Shown here in pieces: positions 53,385-62,061 of a stretch of 64,000 nucleotides of DNA. Positions within the stretch are counted from its first letter, which is position 1. Each line of letters starts with the position of its first letter. Below the pieces are notes generated by a model. It searched no databases. It had not been told where the DNA came from and saw only the letters and a list, made by a program, of their open reading frames with translations. The stretch spans positions 3,224,001 to 3,288,000 of the forward strand of contig NZ_VIWW01000001.1 in NCBI RefSeq assembly GCF_007829885.1. Reading direction: 5' to 3'. Made by a program: the position numbers and the translations under genes. The stretch comes from Streptomyces brevispora. GTDB lineage: Bacteria; Actinomycetota; Actinomycetes; Streptomycetales; Streptomycetaceae.

Positions 53385-54947
53385 TTACCGGGAGGTCGTG
53401 GGGGACGTCGGGAGCGGGGTCGGGAGGGCCGGCTTCTCCTCCGGAAGATGACGGCTGACCTCAGCCGTCGTCAGGCCGAGCCCGCCCAGCGTGATCTCGT
53501 CCCAGGCCTGCAGCCGACGGGTGGAGCGGTCCAGATAGAGGACCGAGGCGAGCACCTGTTCCGGCTTCTTGTTCTGTACGGCGCGCAGTCCGCCGCCGCC
53601 TGTGGAGCCCTCGACCTTCAGCCGGGTGCCGAGCTTCAACACCTCGTTCTGCCGGTGGTGCACATGGCCGGCCAGGACGAGCGGGACCGCGCCGTCCGTC
53701 TCCCGGGCCGCCGCCGGCTCATGGGTGACGGCTATGTCGACCGGTGTGCCGGCCCGCTGCTGGTCGCCCAGGGCGGCCGCCAGCCGCAGGCCCGCGGTCC
53801 GTTCGACGTCCGCGGCCTGCTCGGGCCCGGTGCGGTCCGGGGTGAACTCCGGGTCCCCGATGCCCGCCACGCGCAGCCCGCCGACGTTCACCGCCCGGCC
53901 CTCGTCCAGCACGTGCACGTTCTTGAACCGCTTGGCGTGCGCCAGGTACTTCTGGGTGATCGCGGAGTCGTGGTTCCCGCGGACCCAGACGTAGGGCGCG
54001 CCCAGATCGCTGATCGGGTCGAGGAAGTTGTTCTCGACGGCGGTGCCGTGGTCCATCGTGTCGCCCGAGTCGATGATGACGTCGATGTCGTACTGCTCGA
54101 CGAGCGAACCGATGATGTGCCAGGCCGCGGGGTTCAGGTGGATGTCGGAGACGTGCAGGACGCGGAGCGTGGCGGGGTCCGGGCTGTAGACGGGGAGCGT
54201 GGAGGTGGCGTCGTACAGCTTGGTGACGTTGGTGACCAGCCGGGCCAGCTCCCGCTGGTAGACGTCGAAGTCGGTGACGATCGAGCGGGCGTCGCCGACG
54301 ACGGACGGGGCGCTGGAGAGCAGTCCGGAGAACCGGGGCTCCAGGACCGACTTCGGGTTCCAGGTGGCGTACGCGCTGATCCCCGAGGCGGCCAGCAGCG
54401 AGAGCGCGAGCCCGCCGGCCGCGAGTGCGCGGCGGGGCCTGCGGTAGACCGCGAGGCCCAGTGCGGTGGCCCCGGAGACGACCGCGACGCAGGACCGCAC
54501 GGCGAGCTCGCGGGTGCCGGAGGCGACGTCGCCGGTGACCTCGTCCTCCAGTCCGGACAGCCGTTCGGGGTGCTGGACCAGGGCCTGGGAGCGGACCGGG
54601 TCGAGGCGGTCGACATCGACGTCGAGCCGGACCGGGGCGTGGTGCGAGTCCAGTTCCAGGGCGCCGAGCGGGGACACGTTGATCTTGGTGCCGCCGTTGA
54701 GGGAGGGGCGCAGGGTCATCGTCGTGTCCATCGGGCCGACGGGCGTACGGACACTGCCGACGGCCAGCAGCCCGAGCCAGGCGCCGAACAGCACGACGCC
54801 GACCAGACCCAGCGCGCGGACGAACGGGCGCGGCGGGGCGACGAGCGTCCCGCCGCCGAAGCGGCGGGCGCGGCGGCCGGGGTGGGGCCTGGGGCGGAGG
54901 CGGTGCCGGACGCGGGCTGCTGCGGCACGGAACGGGTCGCGGGCCAT
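53385..54947 (-). CDS. Membrane-anchored metallophosphoesterase
   Basis: 520 residues from ATG 54947. N-terminal helices near 45-65 and 165-215 flank an extracytoplasmic region; the calcineurin-like domain fills the C-terminal half. Metal motifs: VLHVSDIHLN (D-x-H), IDSGDTMDHG (GD), VRGNHDSA (GNHD), THEPAA (H) and LAGHVHHRQN (GHxH). The substrate is unknown. It is read away from the zincin gene; the starts lie 85 bp apart. Confidence 0.9.
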   Translation of the reverse strand: MARDPFRAAAARVRHRLRPRPHPGRRARRFGGGTLVAPPRPFVRALGLVGVVLFGAWLGLLAVGSVRTPVGPMDTTMTLRPSLNGGTKINVSPLGALELDSHHAPVRLDVDVDRLDPVRSQALVQHPERLSGLEDEVTGDVASGTRELAVRSCVAVVSGATALGLAVYRRPRRALAAGGLALSLLAASGISAYATWNPKSVLEPRFSGLLSSAPSVVGDARSIVTDFDVYQRELARLVTNVTKLYDATSTLPVYSPDPATLRVLHVSDIHLNPAAWHIIGSLVEQYDIDVIIDSGDTMDHGTAVENNFLDPISDLGAPYVWVRGNHDSAITQKYLAHAKRFKNVHVLDEGRAVNVGGLRVAGIGDPEFTPDRTGPEQAADVERTAGLRLAAALGDQQRAGTPVDIAVTHEPAAARETDGAVPLVLAGHVHHRQNEVLKLGTRLKVEGSTGGGGLRAVQNKKPEQVLASVLYLDRSTRRLQAWDEITLGGLGLTTAEVSRHLPEEKPALPTPLPTSPTTSR

Positions 54948-55032
54948 GGGGCGCCTATGCCCCGGCCGGGACGGAGGTATGCGCTGCGGGCACTTCGGGG
55001 CGCGTCCGGCGGCGGTACGTGACAATGACGGG

Positions 55033-55383
55033 GTGCTGGAGATGACGCGGGAAGAGTTCGAGGAACTGGTCGGCGAGGCCCTGGACCGGATCCCGCCGGA
55101 GCTGACCCGCCTGATGGACAACGTCGCGGTGTTCGTCGAGGACGAACCGGAGGCCGGTGATCCGGATCTGCTGGGGCTCTACGAGGGCACGCCGTTGACC
55201 GAGCGCGGTGAGTGGTACGCGGGTGTGCTGCCGGACCGGATCACCATCTACCGCGGGCCGACGCTGCGGATGTGCGAGTCGCGCGAGGACGTCGTCGCCG
55301 AGACGGAGATCACGGTCGTCCATGAGATCGCCCACCACTTCGGCATCGACGACGAGAGGCTGCACGCGCTGGGTTACGGGTGA
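55033..55383 (+). CDS. Small zincin-type metallopeptidase family protein
   Basis: 116 residues from GTG 55033 (ATG 55042 is also possible). Family hallmark VVHEIAHHFGIDDERLHALG is the minimal zincin HExxHxxG motif with a downstream acidic ligand. EFEELVGEALDRIPPEL and YRGPTLRMC are typical of this short family. No signal peptide. Proteolytic activity has rarely been shown for the family. It is divergent from the metallophosphoesterase gene. Confidence 0.88.
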   Translation: MLEMTREEFEELVGEALDRIPPELTRLMDNVAVFVEDEPEAGDPDLLGLYEGTPLTERGEWYAGVLPDRITIYRGPTLRMCESREDVVAETEITVVHEIAHHFGIDDERLHALGYG

Positions 55384-55578
55384 GGCCGCGGCTACGTAAG
55401 AGGCTGGGTTACGGATGAGGCGCTGGGGCTTCGAGGTGTGAATGAGGTGTGCGGGCCGGGTCCGGGGGCGTGTCCCCGGCGGGTCGGTGGGAGTTGGGCA
55501 CAGAGCTTCCCGGCTCGTTGCTCCCCGGCTCGTTTCCGTACCGTCCCGTCCTTCTTCGCGCCCTCCGGAGGTGCCCCC

Positions 55579-56139
55579 GTGCGCCAGTTGTCCGTCCCAG
55601 TCCGTTGGGCGGCCGTCACCGCCGTGACGATCGCCGCGTCCACAGGCTGCATGAGTGTCGGCGCCGACGACGAGAAACCGGCGCCCTCGCGGTCCGCCGT
55701 ACCGAAGGGGCCGGTGACCGCGCCGGACGGCTCCACGGTGGCCGGTACCGGCCGGGGCCGTACCGGTGGCGCCGAGGCGCACTCCGAGCGGGAGGCCGCC
55801 GAGTCCGGCGGCCCGAAGGCCTCCGCCGATCCCTCGGTTGGTCCCGGCACGGGGGCCGCCGGGCAGCGGCGGCTCCGGGGCGGTCGGCTGCTGACCCCGA
55901 CGACGACGTCCTTGCCGTCGGGGCCCGGGGACCCGGAGCCGCCGGTAACCCCGGCTCCGTCCGATCCGCCGGCCCCTGAGCCGTCGGTTCCGCCGGAGCC
56001 CGAGCCGGAGCCCTCCGAGCCACCGCCGGTGCCTTCGGCGTCGCCCGCCGCGCAGTTCCGCAACGATGCGATGGGCGCGTTGGACGATGTGGACGAGATG
56101 CGGACCCCGGAGGCATCACCGCAGGTGGGACCGGCTTGA
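55579..56139 (+). CDS. Proline-rich lipoprotein
   Basis: 186 residues from GTG 55579 (CGGAGG upstream). The signal has the lipobox AASTGC, so the mature protein would start at that Cys. The body is Pro/Ser/Glu-rich with no fold (PSDPPAPEPSVPPEPEPEPS), ending FRNDAMGALDDVDEMRTPEA. It is probably a surface-attached or periplasmic-like spacer protein. The frame is open upstream to 55438, but that part lacks sense as a signal peptide. Confidence 0.7.
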   Translation: MRQLSVPVRWAAVTAVTIAASTGCMSVGADDEKPAPSRSAVPKGPVTAPDGSTVAGTGRGRTGGAEAHSEREAAESGGPKASADPSVGPGTGAAGQRRLRGGRLLTPTTTSLPSGPGDPEPPVTPAPSDPPAPEPSVPPEPEPEPSEPPPVPSASPAAQFRNDAMGALDDVDEMRTPEASPQVGPA

Positions 56140-56348
56140 CGGGACGGTCGGCAGGGGCCGGTTTGCGCAATGTGGGGGACAGTGCGTATGGTAGTAGATC
56201 GTTTGATCCATTGCCCGGCGCCGACACAGAAGAGCGCCGTGTGGCGCGTACTCTCCCTTGCCGTGGCTGGACCGCATTGAGGCGGTCGAAATTGCGAATC
56301 ACGGAGTTACGGGCGCGTGCCGAGACTCCGGAAGGTTTCGCATTTCGC
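56140..56348 (+). promoter_or_regulatory. Long leader of the DEAD-box helicase gene
   Basis: The 209-bp gap holds a likely -10 (tatggtagtag near 56186-56196). GGAAGG lies 15 nt before the ATG. Long leaders are common for cold-regulated helicase genes; no fold could be assigned here. Confidence 0.4.
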
Positions 56349-58622
56349 ATGTCAATTTCCAGTTCTAACAACACCGTGCTGCCCGAGAACATCGAGAACG
56401 ACGAGCTCGTCGAGGCCTCTGTCGCCGAGTCCGCCGTCTCCATCGCGGCCTACATCGACGCCCCCCAGGCCGAGCAGGACGACGCTCCCGAGGCCGTCGC
56501 CGACGCACCTCAGGCCGAGCAGGCCGACACCGACTCCGCCGCCGACGAGGCCGACGCCGAGCCGACCGTCACCTTCGCCGACCTGGGCCTGCCCGACGGC
56601 ATCGTCCGCAAGCTCGCGCAGAACGGTGTGACCTCGCCCTTCCCGATCCAGGCAGCGACCATCCCGGACGCCCTGGCCGGAAAGGACATCCTGGGCCGTG
56701 GCCGTACCGGCTCCGGCAAGACCCTCTCCTTCGGTCTGCCGACGCTGGCCTCGCTGGCCGGTGGGCACACCGAGAAGAAGAAGCCCCGCGCGATCATCCT
56801 CACCCCGACCCGTGAGCTCGCGATGCAGGTCGCGGACGCGCTGCAGCCGTACGGTGACGTGCTCGGCCTGAAGATGAAGGTCGTCTGCGGCGGTACGTCG
56901 ATGGGCAACCAGATCTACGCGCTGGAGCGCGGTGTCGACGTCCTCGTCGCCACCCCGGGCCGGCTGCGCGACATCATCAACCGGGGCGCCTGCTCCCTGG
57001 AGAACGTCCAGGTCGCCGTCCTCGACGAGGCCGACCAGATGTCCGACCTGGGCTTCCTGCCCGAGGTCACCGAGCTGCTCGACCAGATCCCCGGCGGCGG
57101 CCAGCGCATGCTCTTCTCCGCCACCATGGAGAACGAGATCGGCACGCTGGTCAAGCGCTACCTGAGCAACCCGGTCACCCACGAGGTCGACTCCGCCCAG
57201 GGCAACGTCTCGACCATGTCGCACCACGTCCTCGTCGTGAAGCCGAAGGACAAGGCGCCGGTCACCTCGGCCATCGCCGCCCGCAAGGGCCGCACGATCA
57301 TCTTCGTCCGCACCCAGCTGGGCGCCGACCGCATCGCCGAGCAGCTCGTCGAGGCGGGCGTCAAGGCCGACGCACTGCACGGCGGCATGACCCAGGGCGC
57401 TCGTACCCGCGTTCTTGAGGACTTCAAGAAGGGTTACGTCAACGCGCTGGTCGCGACCGACGTCGCGGCCCGCGGTATCCACGTCGACGGCATCGACCTG
57501 GTCCTGAACGTGGACCCGGCCGGTGACCACAAGGACTACCTGCACCGCTCGGGCCGTACCGCCCGTGCCGGCAAGTCCGGTGTCGTGGTCTCGCTGGCGC
57601 TGCCGCACCAGCGTCGTCAGATCTTCCGCCTGATGGAGGACGCGGGCGTCGACGCCTCGCGCCACATCGTCCAGGGCGCGGGCGTCTTCGAGCCGGAGGT
57701 CGCCGAGATCACCGGCGCCCGTTCGCTCACCGAGGTCCAGGCCGACTCCGCGAACAACGCCGCCAAGCAGGCCGAGCGCGAGGCCGCCGACCTGACCAAG
57801 CAGCTCGAGCGCATCCAGCGCCGTGCCGTGGAGCTGCGCGAGGAGGCCGACCGCCTGGTCGCCCGTGCCGCACGCGAGCGGGGCGACGACCCCGAGGCAG
57901 CGGTGGCCGAGGTCGCCGCCGAGGCGGAGGCCGCACTCGTGGCCGCCGCTTCCGTGCCGGAGCAGCCGGCCGCGCGCGACGAGCGTCGCGACGACCGCGG
58001 CAACTACGAGCGCCGGGACAGCCGCGGCGGCGACCGCGGTGGATACCGCGGCGGCAACGACCGGGTCGGCGAGCGCAGCGGCCGTCCCACCGGTGGGAAC
58101 GGCTACCGCGGCAGCAGCGACCGTCCGTCGTTCCGTGGCAGCAACGACCGCGGCAACGACCGCGGCGGCCGCTCCTTCGAGCGTCGTGACAACGACCGCC
58201 CGGCGTTCAACCGCGACAACGACCGCCCGGCGTTCAACCGTGACCGTCGTGACGAGCGTCCCTCCGGTGGCTTCCGCTCCGGTGGCGGCGACCGTCGTGA
58301 CGACCGCGGCGGCGACCGTGGCGGCCGTTCTTTCGAGCGTCGTGACAACGACCGTCCGTCGTTCAACCGCGACAACGACCGCCCGGCGTTCAATCGTGAC
58401 CGTCGTGACGAGCGTCCCTCCGGTGGCTTCCGCGCCGGTGGCGGCGACCGTCCGTTCAACCGTGACCGTCGTGACGACCGCCCGGCGGGCGGCTTCCGCG
58501 CCGGCGGCGGCAGCGACCGCCCCACCGGTCGCCGTGACGACCACCGTTCCACGGGAACCGGCACGAGCACCGGCTCCTTCGGCCGCCGCGACGACAAGCC
58601 GCGCTGGAAGCGCAACGGCTGA
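56349..58622 (+). CDS. DEAD-box ATP-dependent RNA helicase
   Basis: 757 residues from ATG 56349. After an acidic N-terminal tail (about 1-75) come all the motifs: Q motif TSPFPIQAATIPDALAG, I GRTGSGKT, Ia PTRELAMQV, II VLDEADQMSD, III LFSATMENE, VI HRSGRTARAGK. A coiled coil (about 470-540) leads to an Arg/Gly/Asn/Asp-rich tail (about 555-757) with repeated RDNDRPAFNRD and RRDERPSGGFR units that bind RNA nonspecifically. It belongs to the CsdA/RhlE-like group that remodels structured RNA. The tail repeats are nearly identical at DNA level, so length variation is likely. Confidence 0.95.
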   Translation: MSISSSNNTVLPENIENDELVEASVAESAVSIAAYIDAPQAEQDDAPEAVADAPQAEQADTDSAADEADAEPTVTFADLGLPDGIVRKLAQNGVTSPFPIQAATIPDALAGKDILGRGRTGSGKTLSFGLPTLASLAGGHTEKKKPRAIILTPTRELAMQVADALQPYGDVLGLKMKVVCGGTSMGNQIYALERGVDVLVATPGRLRDIINRGACSLENVQVAVLDEADQMSDLGFLPEVTELLDQIPGGGQRMLFSATMENEIGTLVKRYLSNPVTHEVDSAQGNVSTMSHHVLVVKPKDKAPVTSAIAARKGRTIIFVRTQLGADRIAEQLVEAGVKADALHGGMTQGARTRVLEDFKKGYVNALVATDVAARGIHVDGIDLVLNVDPAGDHKDYLHRSGRTARAGKSGVVVSLALPHQRRQIFRLMEDAGVDASRHIVQGAGVFEPEVAEITGARSLTEVQADSANNAAKQAEREAADLTKQLERIQRRAVELREEADRLVARAARERGDDPEAAVAEVAAEAEAALVAAASVPEQPAARDERRDDRGNYERRDSRGGDRGGYRGGNDRVGERSGRPTGGNGYRGSSDRPSFRGSNDRGNDRGGRSFERRDNDRPAFNRDNDRPAFNRDRRDERPSGGFRSGGGDRRDDRGGDRGGRSFERRDNDRPSFNRDNDRPAFNRDRRDERPSGGFRAGGGDRPFNRDRRDDRPAGGFRAGGGSDRPTGRRDDHRSTGTGTSTGSFGRRDDKPRWKRNG

Positions 58623-58646
58623 TCGTCAGATCGCCTGACTGCCGAT

Positions 58647-58685
58647 CAGGGCCCGTACATCACTTCGGTGGTGTGCGGGCCCTGT
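58647..58685 (+). terminator. DEAD-box gene terminator
   Basis: cagggcccg...cgggccctg with an inner paired segment (catcac/gtggtg) and loop ttcg, followed by tttcgttt. Confidence 0.8.
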
Positions 58686-58855
58686 TTCGTTTGAACCAGT
58701 TCGAATTTCCCTGTCGTCGCCTGTGGGACTGCTGTTAAAGTCGGCCGCACTCGCATGAGGGGTTGGGGCCGGGGGGCTTTCACACTTCGCACAGACCGCG
58801 GCACGCTGCCGCGTCCTCCTCATGCTCTTCTGGAAGTTCCCGGGAGGGACTCGGT

Positions 58856-61800
58856 TTGAGACGCCACACGTTTGTACGCAGTGCTGTCGCGGTGATCGCG
58901 GCACTTGGTATCGGGGCGGGGTTCGTGCCCCCCGCGGCCGGAGCCGCAGGCCCGCTGCCCGCCGAACTCGTCATCCCCGTCGAGCAGAACGAGAACCCCG
59001 ACGCCGGCCGTCTGGTCGGCGCCGGGGCGTCCGGCTATCTGTGGGGGCAGGCCGGTGAGGGCTACAACTGGACCTCGTACGCCGACGGTTCCACCCGGGC
59101 GGTGGCGGTCCCGGCCGGCCTGCGGGTGGCCCAGGTGTCCGGTACCGACGTGGTGACCTTCACCGGTGTGTCGAATCCTGTCCAGCGGGACATGAGCACG
59201 GGTCAGGAGTGGTCCGTCGTGGTCCCCACGGGCCAGCGGTACAGGGCGATCTACGGCGCCACCGTCGTCACGATCGAGCAGACCGCCGACAGGGTCGCCA
59301 CCCTTCACCTCCTGACCCGGGAGAACGGCCGGATGGTGGACCGCTCGGTGAGCGGCCTGCCGGCAGGGGCCGTGGCGCTGAGCGTCCAGGGGTACGGCGA
59401 CCCGGACGGCGTGTTCGTCGAGGCCATGGTGAACAGCCGGCCGGTCGTGTACCGGCTGGACGCATCCGGACTCCGTCCCACGGCGCTCATCGACAACCAG
59501 GTGAAGGGGAGCGGCCGGCAGGTGGTCGAGCGGTTCCACAACACGGACACCTACCGGATATGGAACCTGTCCGACCTCTCGAAGCCCGCCCATGAGGTCA
59601 CCCTCCCCGGTGTGGGTCCGGCACAGATGCTCGGAGTGGTGGGCAACGACGTGCTGTTCACCCGTCCTTCCGCCACGGGCGGTTCCCCGGACCCGTCCGT
59701 GGCCGGCCACACCGTCCTGGCGGTCCCGGTGACCGGCGGCCCCGAGCGCGTGGTCCTGGACCGTGCGGCGTCGATCGCGGTGTTCGAACCCGACGGGACC
59801 ATGCTTCTGGGCAGGGCACCCGAGAAGCAGGGCGCGGCGTACTCCGTGTACGCGCTGCGGGCGGGGGCGGACGGGGCGTTGTCGACGGGCCGGGTCGCCG
59901 ATGCGCTGTCCATCCCGACCGTGGTCGAGGGCATGAGCATGGCCCAGGGCCGGATGCACACCATCGACAGAATCCCGTTCGGCCGGGCGCGGCTGCGCCG
60001 CACCGACATCTCGGTGAGCGGCAGCCCGACGGCTGCGGCGCGCGAGGACCGGGGGTTGTTCAACGACTACGCCGGATGCGACTGGGACTGGTGCGAGGAG
60101 CTCCAGTCGACCGGTGACGGCCGGCTCGCGTACCAGGGGATCAACGGCGAGGGGCTGAGCGTTCTCGACGAGACGGCGGCCCTGCCGGCCCGGAAGGTCA
60201 ACGACCAGTCCACGTACCAGCAGCCGCACGACACCATGCAGGCGTCCGGACGCTACACCGTGGCGAGGATCCCCGGCCCGGCATCCGAGGACTACCGGCC
60301 GCGCATCCAGGTCGTCGACCTGGACACCCGGAAGGCGGTCTACACCGGCCCGGCCCAGCAGCAGTACCTGCCGGCCTTCACGATCGACGGAGGCACGCTC
60401 TGGGTCGAGGGCTCCACTGCCGGGGCCGTGCAGGCACTCGACGTGCGGACGGGCAAGGCCGTCCGCAACGTCGACGTCGGTGACTGCGACATCACGGATC
60501 TGCGGGCGAACGGCACCGACCTCTACTGGGAGTGCGGGGCGAAGACGTCGGGGGTGTACGACACCGTCACGAAGAAGTCGGTCCGGCTCCCGGCCCACCG
60601 GTCCGCGATGCTCGGCGACGGATACGTCGGCTGGGAGAAGGACGGCGTCCTGAGCGTGACCGATGTGCGGGGTACCGCCGGAACGCGCACCGTCGGCAGC
60701 CCGGCCAATGTCGAGCCGGGCGAGGGCTGGACCGTCGACCGGTTCGGCGGCCCGCTCGCGTACGCCGACAAGGGAGGGAACGTCCATGTCGTTCCCTCCG
60801 GGGTGAAGACCTCCGCGCTCTCCGTCCGGGATACGGCCGCCGCCGCGTCGGTCAATGCCGCGAGCGCGTCCTGGTCACCCCGCTGGTGGCTGTCGAAGCC
60901 GGCCGCGTCCTGGCAGTTGACGCTGAAGAACAAGGCGACGGGTACGGCCGCCCGCACGCTCACGGGCGGCGAGGCGCGCGGGCTGGTGAAGGCGGGGTGG
61001 AACGGAAAGGACGCGGCGGGGCGACCGGTCGCCAACGGCGCGTACACCTGGACCCTCACCGCGAAGCCCGCCGACGGCCAGGGTGCCGCCCTGACGACCT
61101 CGGGCACGGTGAAGCTCTCCGGCGGCGCCGCCGTGGCGCGGGACTTCGTCGGCAACGACGGCTTCGGCGACCTGCTGGCGTTCACGTCGGCCGGAGTGGC
61201 CGACTGGCGTGCCGGTACGGGTACGGGGACCGGCCGGGTCGAGACGAAGCTCTCCGGCTCCGGCTGGACGGGCGCGAACACCGTGACGGCCGCCGTGCCG
61301 TTCGAGGACGTCAGCGGCGACCGCTGCAACGACGTGCTGGTGCGGATGAAGACCGGTGAACTGCGCACGTACAAGCCCGCGTGCGGTGCCGCGCTGAAGC
61401 CCACCACCCCGTACACGAAGATCGGTACGGGCTGGAACATCTTCAACGCGCTCACCTCGCCCGGCGATCTGACCGGGGACGGCAGGGCGGACCTGCTCGC
61501 CCGCGAGACCTCGACCGGGTCCCTGTACCTGTACAAGAGCAAGGGCAACGGCTTCTTCGAGCCGCGGGTGAGGATCGGCACGGGCTGGCAGAAGTACCTG
61601 CTGGCCGGGATGGGCGATCTGAACGGCGACGGCAAGGGCGATCTGCTGGCCCGGGACGGTTCCGGCGTGGTGTGGCGCTACCCGGCCACCGGCAAGGGGA
61701 CGCTCGGGACGCGGGTCAAGGTCGGCTGGGGCTGGACCATGTACGACGCGATGGTCGGGGCCGGTGACCTGAACGGCGACGGCAAGGCGGATCTGCTGGC

Positions 61801-61909
61801 GCGGGACACGTCCGGGGCGCTGTGGAGCTACCGGGGCGACGGCAAGGGCGGTCTGGCCGCGCGGGTGAAGGTCGGGGGCGGCTGGCAGATGTACGCCCGG
61901 CTCTCCTGA
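58856..61909 (+). CDS. Secreted FG-GAP/VCBS-repeat protein
   Basis: 1017 residues from TTG 58856, chosen because GGGAGGG lies 7 nt upstream and a signal peptide follows at once (RRHTFVRSAVAVIAALGIGA, cleavage near AGA). The middle (about 40-640) looks like a beta-propeller-type repeat region without a named family. A FlgD/Ig-like segment (GWNGKDAAGRPVANGAYTWT, about 720-745) precedes C-terminal FG-GAP repeats with calcium-type loops (GDLTGDGRADLLAR, GDLNGDGKGDLLAR, GDLNGDGKADLLAR). It is probably an exported cell-surface or extracellular protein. A paralogue follows. Confidence 0.85.
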   Translation: MRRHTFVRSAVAVIAALGIGAGFVPPAAGAAGPLPAELVIPVEQNENPDAGRLVGAGASGYLWGQAGEGYNWTSYADGSTRAVAVPAGLRVAQVSGTDVVTFTGVSNPVQRDMSTGQEWSVVVPTGQRYRAIYGATVVTIEQTADRVATLHLLTRENGRMVDRSVSGLPAGAVALSVQGYGDPDGVFVEAMVNSRPVVYRLDASGLRPTALIDNQVKGSGRQVVERFHNTDTYRIWNLSDLSKPAHEVTLPGVGPAQMLGVVGNDVLFTRPSATGGSPDPSVAGHTVLAVPVTGGPERVVLDRAASIAVFEPDGTMLLGRAPEKQGAAYSVYALRAGADGALSTGRVADALSIPTVVEGMSMAQGRMHTIDRIPFGRARLRRTDISVSGSPTAAAREDRGLFNDYAGCDWDWCEELQSTGDGRLAYQGINGEGLSVLDETAALPARKVNDQSTYQQPHDTMQASGRYTVARIPGPASEDYRPRIQVVDLDTRKAVYTGPAQQQYLPAFTIDGGTLWVEGSTAGAVQALDVRTGKAVRNVDVGDCDITDLRANGTDLYWECGAKTSGVYDTVTKKSVRLPAHRSAMLGDGYVGWEKDGVLSVTDVRGTAGTRTVGSPANVEPGEGWTVDRFGGPLAYADKGGNVHVVPSGVKTSALSVRDTAAAASVNAASASWSPRWWLSKPAASWQLTLKNKATGTAARTLTGGEARGLVKAGWNGKDAAGRPVANGAYTWTLTAKPADGQGAALTTSGTVKLSGGAAVARDFVGNDGFGDLLAFTSAGVADWRAGTGTGTGRVETKLSGSGWTGANTVTAAVPFEDVSGDRCNDVLVRMKTGELRTYKPACGAALKPTTPYTKIGTGWNIFNALTSPGDLTGDGRADLLARETSTGSLYLYKSKGNGFFEPRVRIGTGWQKYLLAGMGDLNGDGKGDLLARDGSGVVWRYPATGKGTLGTRVKVGWGWTMYDAMVGAGDLNGDGKADLLARDTSGALWSYRGDGKGGLAARVKVGGGWQMYARLS

Positions 61910-61929
61910 TGCGGGCGCGTTCCCAGCAT

Positions 61930-62031
61930 CCCAAGCGTTCCAAGTGCCCCAAGCGTTCCAAGTACCCCAAGCGTTCCAAGTACCCCAAGCGTTCCAAGTA
62001 CCCCAAGCGTTCCAAGTACCCCAAGCGTTCC
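61930..62031. repeat. 18-bp tandem repeat, about six units, between paralogues
   Basis: aagcgttccaagtacccc recurs at exact 18-bp intervals (61933, 61951, 61969, 61987, 62005 and 62023), with one base change in the first unit. It lies between the stop of the first secreted protein and the ribosome-binding site of the second. Confidence 0.95.
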
Positions 62032-62061
62032 GAACCTTTTGTCACCCGGGAGGGGACTTCT

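Noticed and set aside
61930..62031. CRISPR array
   Set aside because: Units are contiguous 18-mers without unique spacers; no cas genes nearby.
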